Source: JAPXLN01 sp033809515 (GTDB taxonomy: Bacteria > Bacillota > Sulfobacillia > Fermentithermobacillales > Fermentithermobacillaceae). From it: a DNA stretch of 64,000 nt. Below, one piece after another: positions 52,646 through 61,527 of the stretch (position 1 is its first letter; each line of letters opens with the position of its first letter). The DNA lies in the NCBI GenBank assembly GCA_033809515.1, contig JAPXLN010000001.1, positions 62,001 to 126,000 on the forward strand, read 5' to 3'. Both the position numbers and the translations under genes were made by a program. The notes under the pieces are model-generated. The model did not search any database and had not been told where the DNA came from. It was given only the letters and a program-made list of their open reading frames with translations.

Positions 52646-53455
52646 CTACGCCAAGCTCATCAACGTCCTGACTCCCCGGTAAGCTACCAGGTAGTCACTG
52701 CCTGTATACTCAATGGTAACCGGATCCACTCTTATTGCTCCGGGCATTATTGCCGCGCTGTCGGCCTGGCCCGACGTGTGGAACTGCACTCGCACTGTGG
52801 AAGGGGCAGCAGGCACCAAAGGCGAGTAAGCTTTGACGTCAGCAAGAGCTCTTGCCGCAGCTTCCTTGATGAGAGCTTGAGCTTTCTTAGGGTTCATGCA
52901 GATGGCAGAAAACTGGCTCCTGGGTTCTTTTACAGAGACAGTCTCAACCTTCCCCAAAAGGTCGCAAGCTTCCCTGGTTACGACTGAATCGCCTGACACC
53001 AGAACCACGGGAACCCGGTGATAGCCGGCAATCAGCGCGTTCATGCCTGTTTCCCCCATCAGCTTGCCACCAACCCAATAGTGAGCTACCTGCCCTGTGT
53101 ATGTATGGTTGAGAACGCCAAACGACGATGCCTGGGAATGGTATCCGATCAAAAACACCGCGTCAAACTCCGGGCCTATTCCTTCCATCATTGACATGAA
53201 CTTGCTCCCGCCTGAAATAAGCCTGGCCTCAGGGTGAAGGTCCTCCAGTATGATGTTGCGCATGGAACTGTGAGAATCGTTTACCAGGACTTCAGTGGCC
53301 CCACCCGAAAAAGCTCCTTCAATCGCGGCGTTGGCCTCTTGAGTCATGAGCCTGCGAAACCGTTCGTAGTCTTCTTTGCCGTAGCTGGTCTGGTTCCAGT
53401 GGACCACTCCCGAAATCCCTTCCATGTCGACTGAGATAAACACCTTCACAGACAT
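52646..53455 (-). CDS. dppA: D-aminopeptidase DppA (M55 family)
   Basis: Zinc enzyme that releases N-terminal D-residues such as D-Ala, and may help salvage cell-wall peptides. 269 residues: VFISVDMEGISGV with the metal-binding Asp-Glu, VNDSHSSMRNI, LIGYHSQAS, LNHTYTG and MGETGMNALIAGYH are all family motifs. ATG at 53455 follows AAAGG at seven bases. Ends next to the terminator of the convergent salvage operon. Confidence 0.93.
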   Translation of the reverse strand: MSVKVFISVDMEGISGVVHWNQTSYGKEDYERFRRLMTQEANAAIEGAFSGGATEVLVNDSHSSMRNIILEDLHPEARLISGGSKFMSMMEGIGPEFDAVFLIGYHSQASSFGVLNHTYTGQVAHYWVGGKLMGETGMNALIAGYHRVPVVLVSGDSVVTREACDLLGKVETVSVKEPRSQFSAICMNPKKAQALIKEAAARALADVKAYSPLVPAAPSTVRVQFHTSGQADSAAIMPGAIRVDPVTIEYTGSDYLVAYRGVRTLMSLA

Positions 53456-53597
53456 CACTCTGCCTTTCTCAATAGTTACCGTCAGGCGCCTGGAACTGAA
53501 TCTCTACAGACAGGAATTCGGTACACATAATGGATATCCCTCTTGTAAGGTGTATCCCTCTTGAACCCGGACCTGTTCAGCGCTGAGCACCTCAATC

Positions 53598-53622
53598 GGC
53601 CCGGTTCTGAGTTAACCGGGCC
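53598..53622 (+). promoter_or_regulatory. Hairpin in the leader of the unknown gene
   Basis: GGCCCGGTT, loop CTGAGTT, AACCGGGCC: a perfect nine-base stem about 80 bases before the preferred start at 53702. It could be a leader structure. If translation started at the TTG at 53561 it would be inside the coding region. Confidence 0.4.
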
Positions 53623-53701
53623 CTATCCGGGCGACAATATGAAAGAAGAAATGGGCTGGGTGCGAATTGGATATCTCTCGTTAACCGTGAAGGAGGCGCC
53701 T

Positions 53702-55096
53702 GTGTTGCCGTTCACATACACCTTTCAGATGTACAGACATCTTTCAGGTATGGTAGAAACAATATGTTCAGAAGCCTATGCCGAAGCCAAGATCCGGGGC
53801 CTGCTTCGCCATGCTGAGGAAACGGACCTGGGCCCAATCCCGGCGAAAGGCGCGCAAGCAGGCAAGGACTCCGAATCAAAAGACCCGGCGGCTCTCTTTG
53901 AGGACATGCGCAAACTGGTCAAAGAAGCGTACGGAGACGCCTACGATGTGCTTTCTGTCTCTTGTCCCGGAGCTGCCCTCCGGCTGGCATTCACCTCGGC
54001 ATTTTCTCCTCCCGAAGGCCCGAAGCCTGCCTATAGGGCCGGGTACATAACTCTGTGGGAAAAATGTGCGCCGCTGCAAACAGCTTTCGGCTCCCCTTTT
54101 CCTCCGTGGTATGAGCGGCTCATTCTCCCCGGAAGGCACAAAGATGGCTCATGCAGGCTCGACGGTGCACCTTTGACAGCCCTGGTGGTGCCGCCCCAGG
54201 GGGCCGTCTACCAAAACCACGGTATTTCCTATAGACCGGTGCCCCTTATGTCCCGGACTGAACCCGAAGCTTCCCTGGAGCTTCTCGCAGTTACAGCCGA
54301 AGCTCATGTCCAGACCCTGGCCGGGTTTAGCTCCATGGGGTATGACACGCCGGGGTACGGCTACGGCGCTCTCGACGAAAGCAGAGTTCCCCTTCTGCTA
54401 AAGGGCATAGGTGAACTAAGCGACGAATTCGGCGTTCCCTACCTTCTCAACTGCCATCAGGGGCTTCCCTTTGTAGGTCCTGACATTTCGGCCATTGGAG
54501 CTACCCTGGCAGTGTATGACCTTACTGCCAGGTTTGGACCGGCGGCCGGCGCTTTGATCGTAGGCGTCGAACCTTTTGTCCGCGTTCTCGGGGAGGCGCC
54601 GGCTGAAGCTGGGCCCGGAACAGGCAGGCCCCCGAATGTGACGGAAGTTTTGCCGGTTCAACATAGAGCGCTTAGCCACATAGCCAGGAACAAGGCTGCT
54701 CTTATCAACAAAATAAACGAAGCGTACAGCATCGCAGCCCGGGAACTGGAAGAAGCTCCTGAGAAACTCAGCCAGGGCATTCAGCTTTCCAGATCATACG
54801 CCAACGGGGCAGTGGAACTGAACTACGAGGGTACCTGGGCCCAGGCCAGAGGCTTCCCCATATTCACAGAAGAAGATACCCTCGCAGGCATGAATCCGAT
54901 CCACCGGGGACTGAGGCAGATGGGGATCCAGGAAATCTACAGCCTTGACGGCAGCATCTACATTTCCCCGGTGAAGCAAGACATGCCGCCGGGCGACTTT
55001 CTTTCAGATGAGGACATAAGAGCGAACGTCAGAGCTCTTTTGGTCCTCCTCGAAGTCACCGGACGGCATTCTGGGTTCCTTGAACTCAAATCCTGA
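53702..55096 (+). CDS. Unrecognised conserved-looking protein
   Basis: 464 residues that I cannot assign to a family. It looks cytosolic with no membrane segment or signal peptide. Visible landmarks are an N-terminal helical stretch (GMVETICSEAYAEAKIRGLL), SVSCPGAALRLAFTSAFS, LVVPPQGAVYQNHGISYRPV, GYDTPGYGYGALDESR, YLLNCHQGLPFVGPDISAIG and a well-formed C-terminal VRALLVLLEVTGRHSG. GTG at 53702 (or TTG 53705) follows AAGGAGG; the frame is open to a TTG at 53561 with no ribosome binding site. Divergent from dppA and convergent with the ABC permease. Codon use looks like its neighbours. Confidence 0.7.
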   Translation: MLPFTYTFQMYRHLSGMVETICSEAYAEAKIRGLLRHAEETDLGPIPAKGAQAGKDSESKDPAALFEDMRKLVKEAYGDAYDVLSVSCPGAALRLAFTSAFSPPEGPKPAYRAGYITLWEKCAPLQTAFGSPFPPWYERLILPGRHKDGSCRLDGAPLTALVVPPQGAVYQNHGISYRPVPLMSRTEPEASLELLAVTAEAHVQTLAGFSSMGYDTPGYGYGALDESRVPLLLKGIGELSDEFGVPYLLNCHQGLPFVGPDISAIGATLAVYDLTARFGPAAGALIVGVEPFVRVLGEAPAEAGPGTGRPPNVTEVLPVQHRALSHIARNKAALINKINEAYSIAARELEEAPEKLSQGIQLSRSYANGAVELNYEGTWAQARGFPIFTEEDTLAGMNPIHRGLRQMGIQEIYSLDGSIYISPVKQDMPPGDFLSDEDIRANVRALLVLLEVTGRHSGFLELKS

Positions 55097-55107
55097 TTAG
55101 ATTAGCT

Positions 55108-56820
55108 TCAAACCTGGATTTCGCGATAACGGGCTGCAGCTACACGTTCAAGAGCTTTGGACAGAAGAGATCCCGATCCTGCCAGGAGCAAGGCAACCAG
55201 GGCGTACAGCAACACCCCGGATATGTTGATCTTCAGGGCAGTCCGGACGACAAACGTTATAATGCCCAGATAGAGCAGGGTAAATAACCCTGCCACAAGG
55301 GTCTGGAAGTTCCCCTTCATAGCCTGCTGTGGCTGTGTCCATTGCATCTTTGGGTTATACAGGTCATTGATAAGGCAGATCTGACTCACAGGCCATGAAA
55401 CAAGGAGGCCCAGCAGGGCTATAAGGAGAAGCTCCGGCCAGTCCGGGCGCATTATGTACCAGACAACCGGCAAGAGTACGGCTAACTGCAAGCAGGCAAA
55501 AAGCATGCAATACCGGAGTTTTCCGCGCACTTGCTCCCTGGGGGGAACAGGGATGGATTTACTGAACCAGAACATGGGGCCTTCCCGGGTTATGGCCGTT
55601 GACGCTACCTGATTCAGACCTACAAGAATACCGTGGACGCCTACGGCGCCCAGAAGGACCATGTCCCACAGTTGGCTTGCTTTCATGATGGAGAGAAGCC
55701 CTGTCAGCTCCGCTCCGCCGCCAAAGGTTCCGAAAGCTATGAGCAAGGGAGCTACTGCCAGGTTTGTCAGTGCCACAAGGAGAAATCCGGGGGTTCTCGT
55801 AAGCACTCGGTGCTCCTGAAACATGATTGATAGAGCTGGGCTGCGCTCTTTGGCCATGAAAGTTCCTGCTTTCTTGAGTTTTCTTGCCGGAGACTCCGCC
55901 CTGATATCCCGGGAGATGCCTCCCAGAAACCAAATTTGGCTGATGTACGCCAGGCCCAGAAGGAGACCGAAGGAACTTCCAAGAAAGATGGTCAGATACG
56001 ACATACGTATACCCAGAGTATCGCCGGTAAGGCCCATGGCCGCCCACCTCAAAGGCGGGTAGTTCCGGGCCATGAGCTGGATGAGTCCATCCTTCCTGAA
56101 AAGCGCCTCCATTACCTGCTCAGGTCCATGCTTCATCATGTTCATGTTGAAAGACTGAAAGGTCATTATCAGCACTAGAAACACAAGCCCGAATACGACC
56201 ATGAAAAAGTCTTTTCTCTTGGCACGGCTGGTAAAGCGCATGATCAAGACGACGCCAAAAAGACCCACTGCCAGCGGCACGGCGGGAACGGCCAGGGTTA
56301 CAAGCAGCGCACCCGGCCAGTAGCCGGGCCTTACCAGTTCCACGCCTAAAGCCAGAAGAAACGGTACCACAATCATGGAGGAGAACAACAGCTGCGCCAC
56401 GTAAGTGCATAGAACCTTTGCGAGGATAATGTTATGAGGCTTCAGGGGCATGGCCTGGAGGGTTTCCAGGTCATCGCTGTAGTACAGGGTTGACATGAGA
56501 CCGCTTATTCCTATGAAGAGAACCAGCCCTTGACCTGCGATGACAGCAAGCAGCACAGGAAGCCCCGGTTGTGCCAACGCCACTGACTGAGCTGCTACGG
56601 TCCGGGCCAGCTTGTAACCCATATCTATCAGCTGCCAGAAGGCAATTGCCAGCAAGCCAAGATACAGGTACAGATACTTGGTCTTGCCGCCAAGGTTAAG
56701 GTTCTCGGCCAGTTTCTTTGGACCGTACTCAACCTTAAACTGGGTCCGGAGCAAAGATAAAAACGGATTCCCGGTCCCTTCTTTTCTCAGACCCCGGATG
56801 GTCAAGTGTTTGTGCGACAT
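55108..56820 (-). CDS. ABC exporter permease subunit
   Basis: 570 residues with about twelve hydrophobic segments in two halves, the ABC-2-like layout of large exporter permeases. Partner of the ATPase 87 bases upstream. ATG at 56820 follows GGAGGAG at seven bases. The frame stays open another 27 codons through a repeat (SVTEE/SVIGE units) to 56901, but the ribosome binding site favours 56820. Substrate unknown. Confidence 0.82.
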   Translation of the reverse strand: MSHKHLTIRGLRKEGTGNPFLSLLRTQFKVEYGPKKLAENLNLGGKTKYLYLYLGLLAIAFWQLIDMGYKLARTVAAQSVALAQPGLPVLLAVIAGQGLVLFIGISGLMSTLYYSDDLETLQAMPLKPHNIILAKVLCTYVAQLLFSSMIVVPFLLALGVELVRPGYWPGALLVTLAVPAVPLAVGLFGVVLIMRFTSRAKRKDFFMVVFGLVFLVLIMTFQSFNMNMMKHGPEQVMEALFRKDGLIQLMARNYPPLRWAAMGLTGDTLGIRMSYLTIFLGSSFGLLLGLAYISQIWFLGGISRDIRAESPARKLKKAGTFMAKERSPALSIMFQEHRVLTRTPGFLLVALTNLAVAPLLIAFGTFGGGAELTGLLSIMKASQLWDMVLLGAVGVHGILVGLNQVASTAITREGPMFWFSKSIPVPPREQVRGKLRYCMLFACLQLAVLLPVVWYIMRPDWPELLLIALLGLLVSWPVSQICLINDLYNPKMQWTQPQQAMKGNFQTLVAGLFTLLYLGIITFVVRTALKINISGVLLYALVALLLAGSGSLLSKALERVAAARYREIQV

Positions 56821-56823
56821 GTG

Positions 56824-56889
56824 CGCTCTCCTCCGTTCGCTCTCCCCGGTTACGCTCTCCCCGATTACGCTCTCCTCGGTTACGCTCTT
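56824..56889 (-). repeat. Tandem 14-15-bp units with RBS-like runs before the ABC permease
   Basis: Five units with period 14, 15, 15 and 15 bases. On the coding strand each holds a GAGAGCG preceded by GGGG or GGAG. Only the copy nearest the ATG has the correct spacing to act as ribosome binding site. Confidence 0.85.
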
Positions 56890-56907
56890 ATCCGCAACCA
56901 AAAGACT

Positions 56908-57678
56908 CTAGATCCGTCGAACCAAAGAAGCCAGCTGGTCTTCCGGCATTTTGGCTTCGGTAATCTTAAGGAACAGTTCCTCAAGGGTTTTGTCGCCTTC
57001 TTCAGCGAAGAGTTTCTTTAGCTCATCCATAGTGTTGACGGCAATGAGTTTCCCCTTGTGGATAATCCCTACCCGGTCACACAGTCTTTCTGCAACTTCC
57101 ATTACGTGGGTGGAGAAAAACACCGCCCCTCCCCCGTTCACATGCGTGCGCATAAGTTCCTTGAGCAGAAACGAAGAACGTGGGTCCAGGCCCATGAGGG
57201 GTTCGTCGAGAATCCACACAGGTGGCCTGTGCAGCAAAGACGCAGTCAGTGCAATCTTTCGGCGCATTCCCCGTGAGTAGCTCCCAACCTGGTCCCCTAC
57301 TGCGCCAAGCATCTCAAACATCTCAAGCAAGGGCTTGGCCCGCTTTTCCCTTTCCTCACCCGGAACCCCGTAGACATCGCATACGAAGTTCAGATACTCA
57401 GCGCCCGTTAGTTTGTCCCATATCATGGCGTCATCGGGAACATAACCGATTTGCTTCTTGGCCGGTATCGGAGCGGTAGTTATGCTATGTCCGTTTACGT
57501 GAATGGTCCCTTCGTCGGGGTTGAGGATACCCACTATCATCTTGATAGTCGTTGTCTTTCCGGCACCGTTAGGTCCGAGAAATCCGAATATCTCACCGGG
57601 CTTCACTTCAAGGTTAAGCTTGTCTACAGCTTTTACCGTGCCACCGTAGCTTTTGGAAACACTGCTGATTTTCAGCAC
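56908..57678 (-). CDS. ABC exporter ATP-binding protein
   Basis: 256 residues: Walker A LGPNGAGKTTTIKMIVG, signature YSRGMRRKIALTASLL, Walker B VWILDEPLMGLDPRS, H-loop FFSTHVMEVAERLCDRVGII. CcmA/NatA-type exporter ATPase. GTG at 57678 follows GAAGGGGGC; 34 further upstream codons are open but lack a ribosome binding site. Works with the permease just downstream. Confidence 0.93.
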   Translation of the reverse strand: MLKISSVSKSYGGTVKAVDKLNLEVKPGEIFGFLGPNGAGKTTTIKMIVGILNPDEGTIHVNGHSITTAPIPAKKQIGYVPDDAMIWDKLTGAEYLNFVCDVYGVPGEEREKRAKPLLEMFEMLGAVGDQVGSYSRGMRRKIALTASLLHRPPVWILDEPLMGLDPRSSFLLKELMRTHVNGGGAVFFSTHVMEVAERLCDRVGIIHKGKLIAVNTMDELKKLFAEEGDKTLEELFLKITEAKMPEDQLASLVRRI

Positions 57679-57919
57679 CTTAACGCCCCCTTCACGACCT
57701 GTGGTCCTGTGACCGGCATGGGATGCCAACCTAATTGAGATACGCAAGACATCTGTAACGGTCACATCAGCCTTTATCACAGGCCTCTATCGCCCATAGC
57801 ATAGCCTAACTCTCAGACACATCCAAAGGCAACATGACAGAGGAATTGCCCCGGGTAACCTCGAATACGTACCAGTGTTGGGAAGCCGGAAGAACTGAAC
57901 GGCTCCGGAGGACTGACAA

Positions 57920-59248
57920 TTGAACGACCAGGAAGACAGCAAGCAACGAAGCAGTCCGGTGATTGGACTTATGAGACGCCTTTTGCGTCTGTTAGCTCCC
58001 GGAGTTGTTTGGGACGCTGACCAGTGCTACCTCATAGCTGACGGCCTTTTGGGCAACATAGCCGGCACGTTCATCAATCCTTTCATGACATCCTTTACCC
58101 TGGCCTTTGGCGCATCAAAGAAACACATATCCATTCTCAATGCCGTTCCCGGGCTGTTCGGCAACTTAATGCAGCTTCCTGCCTCGCACATGGTGGAATC
58201 TACAGGCAAGCGGAAATCCCTCATTCTAGCTTCATGCGTCATCAGCCGCCTTCTGTGGATGGGCGTCATTTTCCTGCCCTTCTACGCCAACGGCCTGAAG
58301 GCAATCTACATTCTGTTGGTCCTAAAGATCCTTCTGTCTGTCTTCGGTTCCGTGGTTACGCCGGCATGGACATCCCTGGTTTCAGACCTGGTCCCCAGAG
58401 GTGTGCGTGGAAGGTTCTTCTCGGCAAGAAACATCATAATGAGCGCCGGCGCCCTTGTTACGGTTAACCTGGCAGGAAAGATCGTAACAGGGGGAGGCTT
58501 TCCCCGGGGCTACACCCTATCCTTCTCCATATTCCTGACTCTGTCCTGGGCCTCCCTTTACTACTTCAGCAAAATCAGTGATGTGCCTTTCTCCCCGTCA
58601 AGAGAGTCCGCCGGAGAGTCCGAAAGAAAGAGACTGCGCCTGGATATCGAGGCGCTGAGGTCGCCCCGGTTTGGCCCCTGGATATGGATCTCAACGTTTT
58701 TCAACCTTGCAGTAGGGATCGTAGGAGGACTTTTTGGAGCTTATTTGATCCAGGACTTAGGCGGGACCCCTATGCATCTGGCATACATGTCCTTTGCAGG
58801 AACCCTCACAGGCATGATCGGGCAAAGGTTCTGGGGACCTGTCTCTGACAGGAAAGGGCCCAAGTTCGCAGTAGTAACGTCGGCATGCCTTGCTGCAGGA
58901 GTCCCTATTGTATGGTACCTGGCCAAGACCCCCTGGGGCGGCATTCTGGCAGAAACTTACTCCGGGCTGGCATGGGCAGGCTGGGGGCTCGGCACTTTCA
59001 ACCTGATACTGGACATAACCCCTGAGGCCAGGCGGCCCAGCTACATTGCCACCGCAAACGTTATAGGAGGCATAACCGGATTTGTTGCCCCTCTCATTGG
59101 CGGCTATATGGCCGATCTGTACTCCCTGAGACCTCTCATGCTTGTTTCGTCAGCAGGGCGCCTGGCAACAGGCATACTTGTCTACAAGCTTATCGCCGAG
59201 ACCCATCACCTGCAGGCCGAACCTCCGCCCTGCTCCCCTAGCTCATAA
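57920..59248 (+). CDS. MFS transporter
   Basis: 442 residues, about twelve hydrophobic segments. GKRKSLILASCVISRLLW and GVRGRFFSARN lie in the inter-helix loops typical of the family, and SDRKGPKFAVVTSACLA repeats the pattern in the second half. TTG at 57920 is eight bases after GGAGG. Substrate unknown. The 3' end overlaps the convergent purL by 11 bases. Confidence 0.9.
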   Translation: MNDQEDSKQRSSPVIGLMRRLLRLLAPGVVWDADQCYLIADGLLGNIAGTFINPFMTSFTLAFGASKKHISILNAVPGLFGNLMQLPASHMVESTGKRKSLILASCVISRLLWMGVIFLPFYANGLKAIYILLVLKILLSVFGSVVTPAWTSLVSDLVPRGVRGRFFSARNIIMSAGALVTVNLAGKIVTGGGFPRGYTLSFSIFLTLSWASLYYFSKISDVPFSPSRESAGESERKRLRLDIEALRSPRFGPWIWISTFFNLAVGIVGGLFGAYLIQDLGGTPMHLAYMSFAGTLTGMIGQRFWGPVSDRKGPKFAVVTSACLAAGVPIVWYLAKTPWGGILAETYSGLAWAGWGLGTFNLILDITPEARRPSYIATANVIGGITGFVAPLIGGYMADLYSLRPLMLVSSAGRLATGILVYKLIAETHHLQAEPPPCSPSS

Positions 59249-61481
59249 AGCGCTTTATCCCGTTCTGCCAGGGCTCTTTCATCTCAGCGACTCCGGCGCA
59301 GATCAAGATCCTGCCGGACTTATCTTTGATCGCCAACGAGTCTCCGCCCACGGTTCCCAGGTTATGGAACGGCACAGAGTGCTTCCGGCACAGCCTTTCC
59401 ACAGCGCTCAGGAAACCAGCTTTGAAACTCACAACCACCGCCGAGTTGGGCTCACCGAAGAGAGCGGCATCAATCCTGGAATCTGCCTGATCCTCACCTG
59501 CTTCAGCCTGTGGAACACACACTGTTGCGCCTTTACCTGATCCAAGGATGCAGCATTCGGCCAGAGTTACGGCCAAACCACCCTCTGACAGATCCTGGGC
59601 CGACTGGAACAGCCCATGTTCAGTTCCTTCAACCAGTGCCCCAATGATCCTCTTTTCTAGCTGAAGGTCGGGGTCACACGGGCTCCCCGCAACCAGGCCG
59701 TGAACCCTCTCAAGATACTCGCTGCCTGAAAGAGCGCGTGCACGGCTGTCTATTTCGCCCAGAAGAGCTACAATATCACCTTCCTCCTTGAAAGAAGGAG
59801 ATATCCTCTTTTCCACGTCATCGATGATCCCAAGCATCCCAATGATGGGAGTTGGGTATATGGGTTGTCCGCCTGTTTCGTTGTACAGACTCACATTTCC
59901 GCCTGTCACAGGTATCCCCAGCGCCCGGCAAGCCTCAGACATCCCGGATACAGCTTCTTTCAACTGCCAGTAGATCTCGGGCTTCTCAGGGTTGCCGAAG
60001 TTCAGACCGTTGGTGAGCGCCACAGGCTGTGCTCCTGTCACAGCTACGTTTCTGGCCGCTTCGGCCACAGCCCAGGCTGTGCCGCCTCTCGGGTTCAGGT
60101 AGACCAGTTTGCCGTTGCAGTCTACTGAGAAAGCAAGGGCTTTGTTAGTACCCTCAACACCTGTTATGGGGGCACCGTATCCCGGACGGGTAACAGGGTC
60201 GCTCACCAGGAACGACGTATACAAGGGCTCTTTAGACGCAATATTAGGTGAGGCCAGAAGGTCCAGCAGGATATCCCTTAGCTTCTCAGTCTCAGGTACG
60301 CACACCTGGGAGAAATCAAAGGCGGCGTTCTCGTCAATATACCCGGGTACTGCCCACTCAGGAGTGTAAACCGGGGCGCCTTCAGCCAACACCGAAACAG
60401 GGATAGATGCCACCTCCTGTCCGTTATGTAACACCTGAAGGCAGCCAGATCCGGTCACTTCGCCGATGGCCTGGGCGTTGAGCCCCCATTTCTTCCCGAT
60501 AGACTCCACCCGGTCAACCATACCTGGCTTAACTATGAGAAGCATTCTCTCTTGGGTCTCCGACAGCATGATTTCGTAGGGAGTCATGCCTTCTTCAGCC
60601 ACCGGTACTCTGGAAGCCTCTATGGCAAGCCCTGTACCTGCCCTTGATGCAGTCTCTGCAGACGAAGAGGTAATGCCTGCTGCGCCCATGTCTTGAACTC
60701 CCACAACAGCTCCTTCTTTCATCATTTCAAGGCAAGCCGCAATCAGTTTCCTTCCGGTTACCGGATGGCCCTTTGGTACGTTAGCTTGTGTGTCTTCGTC
60801 CAGTTCCTCCGAGGCAAAGGTGCACGCGTGAATGCCGTCTCTCCCTGTAGCGCGACCTACAATCATGACCACGTTGCCAACTCCGTAAGCTCCGCCCCGG
60901 TGAAGGTCCTCATGTTTCAGTATTCCTGCACAGAACACGTTCACCAGCGGGTTCTGGCGGTAGGGCTCGCCAAACCACGTTTCGCCGCCTACTCCTGCAA
61001 GGCCCAGAGTATTGCAGTAGTCTGCAGCGCCTTCGATAACGCCTTTCAGAAGAAACCGGGTTCTCTCGTCAGTTAGAGGGCCGAACCGGAGGGAATCTAA
61101 TGCCGCTACAGGTTTTGCTCCCATAGCAAGAATGTCCCTTACAATGCCTCCGATACCTGTGGCAGCCCCTTCATAGGGCTCAATGGCGCTTGGATGGTTA
61201 TGAGACTCTATCTTAAACGCACAGGCAAGGCCATGTCCTATGTCAACAACACCGGCGTTTTCCCCCGGCCCGACCAGAACCTTTTCACCCTGGGTCGGAA
61301 GACCTCTTAACAGCGATTTGGAATGCTTGTATGCACAATGCTCGGACCAAAGAACAGCAAACATGCCCAGCTCGGTATAGTTGGGTTCCCGGCCCAGTTT
61401 CTCTACGATAAGCTTGTATTCCTCGTCTTTGAGGCCCATTTCCCGCCATAGCGGGACTGGGTTAGTTCTCTCTTCTGTCAT
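59238..61481 (-). CDS. purL: Phosphoribosylformylglycinamidine synthase subunit PurL
   Basis: Fourth step of purine synthesis, ATP-dependent. 747 residues, the small PurL form that needs PurS and PurQ, which are not in the window. LWSEHCAYKHSKSLLRGLPT, GIGGIVRDILAMGAKPVA, QDMGAAGITSSSAETAS and TGGNVSLYNE are diagnostic. ATG at 61481 follows GGGAGG; nine more upstream codons are open. Last gene of the guaA-purB-purL run. Confidence 0.96.
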   Translation of the reverse strand: MTEERTNPVPLWREMGLKDEEYKLIVEKLGREPNYTELGMFAVLWSEHCAYKHSKSLLRGLPTQGEKVLVGPGENAGVVDIGHGLACAFKIESHNHPSAIEPYEGAATGIGGIVRDILAMGAKPVAALDSLRFGPLTDERTRFLLKGVIEGAADYCNTLGLAGVGGETWFGEPYRQNPLVNVFCAGILKHEDLHRGGAYGVGNVVMIVGRATGRDGIHACTFASEELDEDTQANVPKGHPVTGRKLIAACLEMMKEGAVVGVQDMGAAGITSSSAETASRAGTGLAIEASRVPVAEEGMTPYEIMLSETQERMLLIVKPGMVDRVESIGKKWGLNAQAIGEVTGSGCLQVLHNGQEVASIPVSVLAEGAPVYTPEWAVPGYIDENAAFDFSQVCVPETEKLRDILLDLLASPNIASKEPLYTSFLVSDPVTRPGYGAPITGVEGTNKALAFSVDCNGKLVYLNPRGGTAWAVAEAARNVAVTGAQPVALTNGLNFGNPEKPEIYWQLKEAVSGMSEACRALGIPVTGGNVSLYNETGGQPIYPTPIIGMLGIIDDVEKRISPSFKEEGDIVALLGEIDSRARALSGSEYLERVHGLVAGSPCDPDLQLEKRIIGALVEGTEHGLFQSAQDLSEGGLAVTLAECCILGSGKGATVCVPQAEAGEDQADSRIDAALFGEPNSAVVVSFKAGFLSAVERLCRKHSVPFHNLGTVGGDSLAIKDKSGRILICAGVAEMKEPWQNGIKRFMS

Positions 61482-61527
61482 AGACACAGCCTCCCCTTCC
61501 TTTGGCACCCAAAACGGACATTCTCAG

